Shown piece by piece: positions 57,801 to 64,000 of a stretch of DNA of 64,000 bases. The stretch is taken from the NCBI GenBank assembly GCA_002205965.3, contig NADL03000021.1, positions 124,001 to 188,000 of the forward strand. The letters run 5' to 3'. A model generated the notes under the pieces. It worked only from the letters and a program-made list of their open reading frames with translations, was not told where the DNA came from and made no database searches. How positions within the stretch are numbered: position 1 is the stretch's first letter; each line of letters opens with the position of its first letter. The position numbers were made by a program, and so were the translations under genes. Origin of the DNA: Kappaphycus alvarezii. Its lineage: Eukaryota; Rhodophyta; Florideophyceae; Gigartinales; Solieriaceae.

Positions 57801-58675
57801 GACTGCACCTAAATTATACTCCATTCAAACCCAAAGCAGGCAATCGGCACCCAAAGCAGCAAAGGAAGATGAGATGTAATTGTGATTCAAGAAGGATAGC
57901 ATGATGTTGCAGTAGACAGATGATCTCTCAGAGTAATCTGTGCGCAGAAACATGCTTCTTGGACATTGTACACAATTAGAAAGTAAGATGTACAGGGAAA
58001 TACATAGCCTGAACTGTCAAAGTTAAGTTCTCTCCAGGGCTTGGAATTAAAAAAACCAAAGATCCCGCCCAAAATAGCCCTGGATTACAGATTTACACTA
58101 CTGTACACGTAAAAAACCTCTCACAAATTTAAGGCATAGAAGCGATAAGTATGCATGTGGAATCCTGTAGGATTTTGTACGTAGTGACCCTCATCAGACT
58201 TCAAGAATTGAAGTCTGAAATAGTAAGAGGCTTTTGTTTCGACTTTAATTCACCTCCTGACAACAAAGGTAGGTTTGAGCGTGTGCCAATCAACTGTAGA
58301 TGTTTTAAGAAAACTGAATCTGACATGAATTTTTGCTTTTTATTAGAAGTCCTTTATCTCAATTTAATCACAATAACTGCAGCAGTTATTGGAGTACGTG
58401 GTAGTTTACTGTTGACAATGACAATGACATAATTTTTCAAGGGCACTTGAAAATTGTTCGCATCGACACGATTGTAATTGGAGACTTCCTTGTACAGGTC
58501 ATGCGACCGAAAATGTTTTTTCCTAGTGCTGATTTAGGCCATGTAAAAGCAAGAAAATCAAAAAATTTTAAGCATTATCTGCGCTGGTGATACGAACAAT
58601 TCTTTCATAGTGTTTCCTCATCCAAATTTATCCAACTATCGAGGATGAACGTAAATATTGCCATTCTGTGCATAA
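54811..58675. other. AT-rich spacer, nothing recognised
   Basis: Only short frames on both strands without domain motifs. The 5' LTR and leader of the second copia element, if they survive, should lie near 54.8-56 kb, but I cannot delimit them. Confidence 0.4.
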
Positions 58676-61150
58676 ATGAACTTCTTTTTGTCCAAAATAC
58701 CATCATCTACCTTGACTTATTTTTTTTTGGATATTGAGGAGACCGTTATGGGCAAGCTATCCCGTCGAATTTTACGATGTCCCCGAAAGCTATGTCCATT
58801 CACATTCGGGACTCCACTGGGAATGGCTTTTCATGTCTCAAAGTGCTCTCATAAAACATACATGTAAGGGGGAATCTTCAAGGCTTATATCTAATCCGGC
58901 TTATAAGCCTCATTCACTTAGCGGAGTTGGAGGAACCTTAAAAAAGATCGCCACAATTTCAGTAACGCTAGGGACGCGACCGATATTATTTTGCTACCGG
59001 AGGCAGAAGATAATGCATATACAGACGCCTTGAATGCCGCCGGGCTTTTCTCAGAAGAAAAATAGGTCGAAAGCAAGGAACATGATGTTTTTCAAAGAAC
59101 TGAAAATGCGACTCAGTCTGTCTTCAAAAATTGCGAATATTAGATCGGTATGCAAATATTCAATCTACGTCATCAACACTGTTTATGGGAGAGGAATTCA
59201 GGCATCGCTTTCCGAGTCTTAAATCAGTTCTGACTAAGGATGCATGTGTTGAAGGAGATGATGAGCATCCTTTGAACTGGTTTAAGCTGGTTAATTTGTC
59301 ACCAAACCAGCATGGGCCAGCAGTTCATTGTTATAGCCGAAATATTGTTGAAAATTTGAGATCACAGATTCGGAGAGTCTCTACTACGGACATTTTGAGA
59401 TAACCAGATTTTAGAAGCCGTCACGATCATCCAGTTAATGTGGAGCTCGGAAGGAAACCTATTCCTGTTGTCCAGGATTCTATCATTTTGGATCCTCAAC
59501 GGAATATTCGCTAGTGTGAAATGGAATGGGATGGTGAGCAGTCACTTGTTCTCATTCTCCAGTTGTACAGTGATAAATCTGTATCATCCTTGAAGCCCTC
59601 TCGTCTGACTTTTTACCAGTTTCACGTAATATCTATGAATTTTGCCGCGGATATACGACGAAAGCTAATCATAGACGGGAGAAACTTGTGCTTTTCTACA
59701 TACCACAAATGAAAGGTTCAATAAGGAAAAAACAGAGATGATAGCACAAGATGCAATTGAATCGGCAATGGAAACGTTGAAAGCAGTTGGGAAGCGTGCC
59801 GATTCTTGGCAGTTGACGCAAAGGTTGTCCCTTGAGGATGTCACGCCGTTATTGGGACGTACTGTACAGACCTTCCGGAGGCAAAGCAGCTCCTCTCAGT
59901 AATAGCCAGTATACATACTGCTAAGTCTTCTCACATATTTTTAGCATCCACTGAGGGTTCCATTTTGAACTACCTCAGCGGTAAGAAGCATTGGTAACAC
60001 GACAGATGTTCTTAACTCAGACGATTCTTTTTTTCTCAGTCCGTATCATGCGAGAATGAGAACCCGGAAGCCTCCCAGCGATTGAGAATAGAGGCTTCGG
60101 GACTTTTGACGGTCTTTCGATGTAGGAACGCAAGCCAATACTCCATGATTTTCCATTTGTTGGTATTTTTCTAACTTTGTAGATCTACAACGTGTTATTT
60201 TTTAAGCCAATGCACAATTTAAAATTGGGTTTATCTCGACTTCTCACGCAAACAGCCACAGAACTACTTCGTTCTGAAGACATGTTCTCGTTTTCTCTTT
60301 CATGTAAGCCTTCGGTTGCCCGATCCTTTAAAAGTATTGGAAGTGAAGTATGGAGAGAATCTAAAGAATTAATCAGATTAGTCTCAAGTAACACAATCGG
60401 CTACAACTTTAATGTTGAATGTACAACGTTAAAGTTGAATTTTCATTTGATGTAGGCAAGGATAGCTTCAATGGACTTTTTCGTGAGGATTTAAAGTTAG
60501 GAATAACGAAGGCAAAAGAATTCAAGATTATTGACCAAATATCACCATTTATAGGAGCGATAATGGACTGGTACTGTGACGAAAGCAGAGATGCACCTGT
60601 TACCAAAGTGTTTGCAGGATATGATGATCTCCTTCGATTGCTGACGTCAGATCCTATTGATGTAATTGCATGAGATGAATGAAGTCTCAGTTACTTGAAC
60701 GATGCCATCAAAAAGTTCAAGAAAGTTGCTGTCGAGGTACTTGGTTACTATCAGCAATCAAACATGTGGACGTTGAAATGGCCCATGCTTGATAATGTAA
60801 TTAATGACTTGCGTAGGATAGGAAATTTGCAATAACTCAAGGCAGGGCTCTTTGAGTACGCCCATGTAACATAAGAGAAGTATTAAAAGATGAAAAAGAA
60901 TCGCCTTTGCTCAGCAATGAGAAAAAATTATTCGACTACCATGATTACATTGAAGGAGTATCCTGGAGACAGAGATGAAGTAATCACACATCAATAGGAC
61001 TCAACAGCTTGTCGCTCACTCGGCATTCTCAAAATTAGTGGAAGTCGGGTTCTTAATACCTCTAAACGACTTTGTACGTCTCAGGACAAATAAAGATAAA
61101 GAGCCGGATGTAATCTTCCTTCCAGAATGTCATAGATGAAGGTACCGGCC
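58676..61150 (+). pseudogene. Remnant of a large transposase resembling KDZ/Plavaka types
   Basis: Plus-strand pieces in several frames with many stops. In order: a C2H2-like N-terminal motif (CPFTFGTPLGMAFHVSKCSH, about 58795); EQSLVLILQLYSDKSVSSLK (about 59540) followed by TFYQFHVISMNFAADIRRKL; CTDLPEAKQLLSVIASIHTA (about 59865); the block PMHNLKLGLSRLL (about 60210), like the D.MHN..LG motif of these families; and LKWPMLDNVINDLRRIGNLQ (about 60775), then LKAGLFEYAHVTxEKY (about 60840), like their C-terminal LDH..DL.R.G...YE..H..K block. The order and spacing fit that large transposase group, but the assignment is from memory of motifs and could be another related family. The copy is clearly dead. 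Confidence 0.45.
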
Positions 61151-62700
61151 TGAAAAATTCAGTCATCAAATGCTTAGCTTGCTAGAAAAATAGGGGCTCG
61201 AGAGTATGAAATCACACGTTCTTCCATTAATACAGAGGTCCAAAAATCTGATGGATCCTCGAGCAATGCGAGAATCAGTTTCTCTCCATCAGCATTTGTT
61301 TCTTGGCAAGAAGTTACATCCTGATAAAGTTTCCCTAAAAAGAAAGGTAACAGTAATTTTGCAGTTGTCCAGAGATCTGCTCATCGCATGTCCTAGAAAT
61401 GTGTCCCTTCACCAACGTGGTACGGCTTCCTTAAACGAAAACTTGAATCAGTAATGGTGGGAGACGGAGAAATACCCAGGTTAATGATGATCAAAGAATC
61501 TCTTGCCGTCTGGTCAGGAAAGTTTGGTTGCTCATTCATATATATACCATTAATCTTCAACGACCTTGCACAAATTTCAATTTTTGTATTACTCACAACG
61601 TGATGTGGACCTTGCAGACGACTTCGAATTAGAGTGCATGACATCTATTTAGGTCTGAAGAGTTGCGGATCGTGCTTTCTATCTATCAAGTGAAGAGTGA
61701 ATAAGTTCGATTTCCTTGTGAAGTTGTCTTAATCCCATATTCCTGGGCGCAGATTCCCCCTTTGCGTCGTTCAGTCGACGTAGGAGCGTTTCAACTCATC
61801 CGTGGGCTTGCAATTCATTGCATTGTCGGTACTTCTACATAGATCGCTTGACCGCTCCATTCCACGCTTACGAATCTGGGTTGGCCTCAGTGAATCAATT
61901 TCATATGAGTCATTCGTAGTTTTTCCGAAGCAAATTTTCCTTGGTCGCACATCCGACGAAACCCTCCGTTCCAAAATTTGGTTGATTTTATGATATTGTA
62001 GTCGTGTGCATTTTGGATTTATGTCCTCGGTCATGCGACCGATGAAATTTGAAATTGCGGATCCTACGGGAATTAGCACCCTAGCTTCGTCCATTCGTTC
62101 GCACGCTCTGCAACAATTATTGCTTAATTGCGCAAAAGATCACATCCTACCCCGCTGGATCTCTTCAACACGATTTAATTCTTTATGGTGGGTTTTACCC
62201 TGGCCACTTCATAGCTTCTTCGTTGGTCGCATGACAGAGGTGACTCTCGAATCTCAGGAAACGTGTTGAATCCTTCGCCGCACTTGATAAGACCCTCTAC
62301 GTTACATATTTGGTCATTTTTTCTGCATCGCTTTCTTTATCTTCATCAAAAGCGGACTTATAACTACAGCAAAAATTCCCATCTCGTTGCTGAGGGGAAG
62401 ATAATCACCCTCATCTTCATCTTTATTAGTCGCAACGGCTTCGGAATCGGCTGATTTATCACTTCCACTATCAACCGAAACTTCCTCGTCGCTAGCTTGG
62501 AAGAGGATCGTCTCTATCTCCTTAACATGAGCAACATTCGATTGGTCCATGACAGTTTGGGATTGTTTCCGTTCCAATTCACAAGCCGCTTGCGAAATGG
62601 CAGGGTGCTTTGGGAAACAGATAGATGCGGATCTCACAGAGAAGATCGTCTTTCTTTTTCTCTGCTTGCTAATTGAGCAAAGAGTCGTGGAGAAGATGCT
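61151..62700 (-). other. Unassigned minus-strand frames, including an acidic stretch
   Basis: Minus frames at 61771-62094 and 62314-62637 are open but unlike any family I know. The second has an acidic, Ser-rich segment (EEVSVDSGSDKSADSEAVAT) of the kind found in linker regions of transposon accessory proteins. They lie tail-to-tail with the KDZ/Plavaka-like remnant, so they may be its partner gene. Weak evidence. Confidence 0.25.
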
Positions 62701-64000
62701 TGCTTAGGGAAAAGTTTACTCGCAATATGAACATACTTGCGAGACCCTGAGTGAACATCAGCGAACGGAACATTTCGTCTCTTGTTTGAACGTTCTCCGG
62801 TAATTTACTACATAATAAAGCGGGCGCTCTTGACAGTCACAGATCCGTGGGATTTAGATTGGATACAGATTTTACCGCAATTATCATGCAATGGGAGCAA
62901 AGAGATTATTGCTTGAGAATGGTTGCTGATGGTACTGATAAAACCAATGAAAAAAGTTCTTAGGCAGTGTCTAGCTGCACGTTATAGCTGCTAAGCTACC
63001 TGAAGAGTCTGATCTTACTAAATTCCCGCCATTTTCTACAGATCACTCCCAAGATGCTTTCATATTTCTGTGTAAGGGATCTACTCCTAGGTGTAAAATA
63101 TGGCACTGTACAACTTTTCTGCATCATTCTATTTAAATCCGATTCATACAGTAAAATAGCCACTAGAGTTGCTAGAAGGCCATTCTATTACTGCACTATG
63201 CCAGACCACAGTTTGGCACCCATTCAGAGTACAACTGGGATACGGTTACATATGAGGATAAAATTTGCCAGCTCAGTGTATAGAAATTCCACACAACTTT
63301 TTTAGTGTAGAAAATTGGATAGTTAGTGCAAAGATATATTTATATTTGGAATGTAAAAAATAACTGTTCATAGACAAAATATCGGGAATTGTATTTTGCA
63401 GTATATCAATTTTATAGATTTTCGTTCTTCTATTTCAGATTGACTCATTGTTATTGTCATATTGCCAAAAATGAACTAGGGAATAACTTCATTGTTGATG
63501 TTCACTTCCATCGCTCCCTGTCTGTTTACAGGCTATCAGTTATTCCTAGTAGTTCAAGTGTTCAGGTTTTCGCACTGATGATCTTACATCATCATTTGAA
63601 TGTAAGTCTCATATGGCTTCATGCCGAAATGCTTGAACTCTCGTACTACATGTTCTGTGACAGTAGTTAGATATCTTTCGAATGAAATTTTATAGGAAAA
63701 AAACCTTTGAACTACTTGCGGTAAATGGACTCCATTTCTCCCCTCCATTTTATTACCTAGACATCACTAACTATTATTTTCGCTGCAAACTTAAGTTAAC
63801 TAGTACCTTTAAAGGGTTCAAACTAGTTGAAGCCCAGTTGTTTTTACATAAGTCTGCGATTTATGTCCAAAAAAATAAGCTTTTACGGATGGCGGGGCTG
63901 ACGGTAAAGTAAAACTAATTTCAGCGATTGCTGTTTCTAAATCTTTCGATTTCAATTCCAAAAAAAGAAGATATTCTTAAGTGTTTGTAATGCACTTAGG
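62701..64000. other. AT-rich right end, nothing recognised
   Basis: Short open frames only (for example 63389-63670 and 63682-63912 on plus), without domain motifs. I see no RNA gene or repeat boundary. Confidence 0.4.

Overview
The window is nuclear DNA of a eukaryote. It has long untranslated spacers, eukaryote-only genes (SEC24, SDE2, RING-H2 and C2H2 proteins, a two-domain glyoxalase I) and many eukaryotic transposable elements. Host genes are short, GC-rich and almost intronless, and they sit in islands between AT-rich transposon tracts. That layout, with non-LTR, Ty1/copia, hAT and PIF/Harbinger elements side by side, fits a multicellular red alga (a Chondrus- or Gracilariopsis-like florideophyte). 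The taxon is an inference; no marker gene settles it.

Layout. 1-1.8 kb: tail of a non-LTR retrotransposon, then spacer. 2.3-5.7 kb: SEC24, COPII coat. 6.4-7.1 kb: two non-LTR fragments, head to head. 8-9.9 kb: hairpin repeats, a CCAAT-type promoter and an SDE2-like gene. 10.7-11.2 kb: a membrane RING gene on the minus strand. 12.4-16 kb: a long, decayed R2-like non-LTR element (RT, CCHC, restriction-like endonuclease) on minus. 16.6-17.4 kb: a five-finger C2H2 protein on minus, with a duplicated upstream segment. 18.5-28.7 kb: AT-rich transposon graveyard, including a second PIF/Harbinger transposase at 20.9-21.6 kb. 28.8-34.7 kb: Ty1/copia element with both LTRs. 34.9-38.0 kb: hAT element with TIRs and an 8-bp target duplication. 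39.0-40.2 kb: glyoxalase I. 42.2-42.8 kb: RING-H2 protein. 43-47 kb: spacer rich in GTACTGTAC-type palindromes. 47.0-50.1 kb: complete PIF/Harbinger element with a SAP-Myb partner protein. 50.8-54.8 kb: second Ty1/copia element. 58.7-61.2 kb: remnant resembling KDZ/Plavaka transposases. The rest shows nothing recognisable.

A recurring feature is that the recognisable host genes, and the best-preserved transposase, are cut into two to four (SEC24: about fourteen) reading frames with no nonsense codons seen. Nearly every frame change equals one lost base, and the few exceptions fit two lost bases. This looks more like residual deletion errors in an unpolished assembly than real pseudogenes, so I annotate these as genes with frameshifts. 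I found no CRISPR array, no operon and no convincing new multi-gene system. The most informative items are the element boundaries, the one-sided active-site loss in glyoxalase I, the SAP-Myb transposon partner, the intron-split RING and the GTACTGTAC palindrome clusters.
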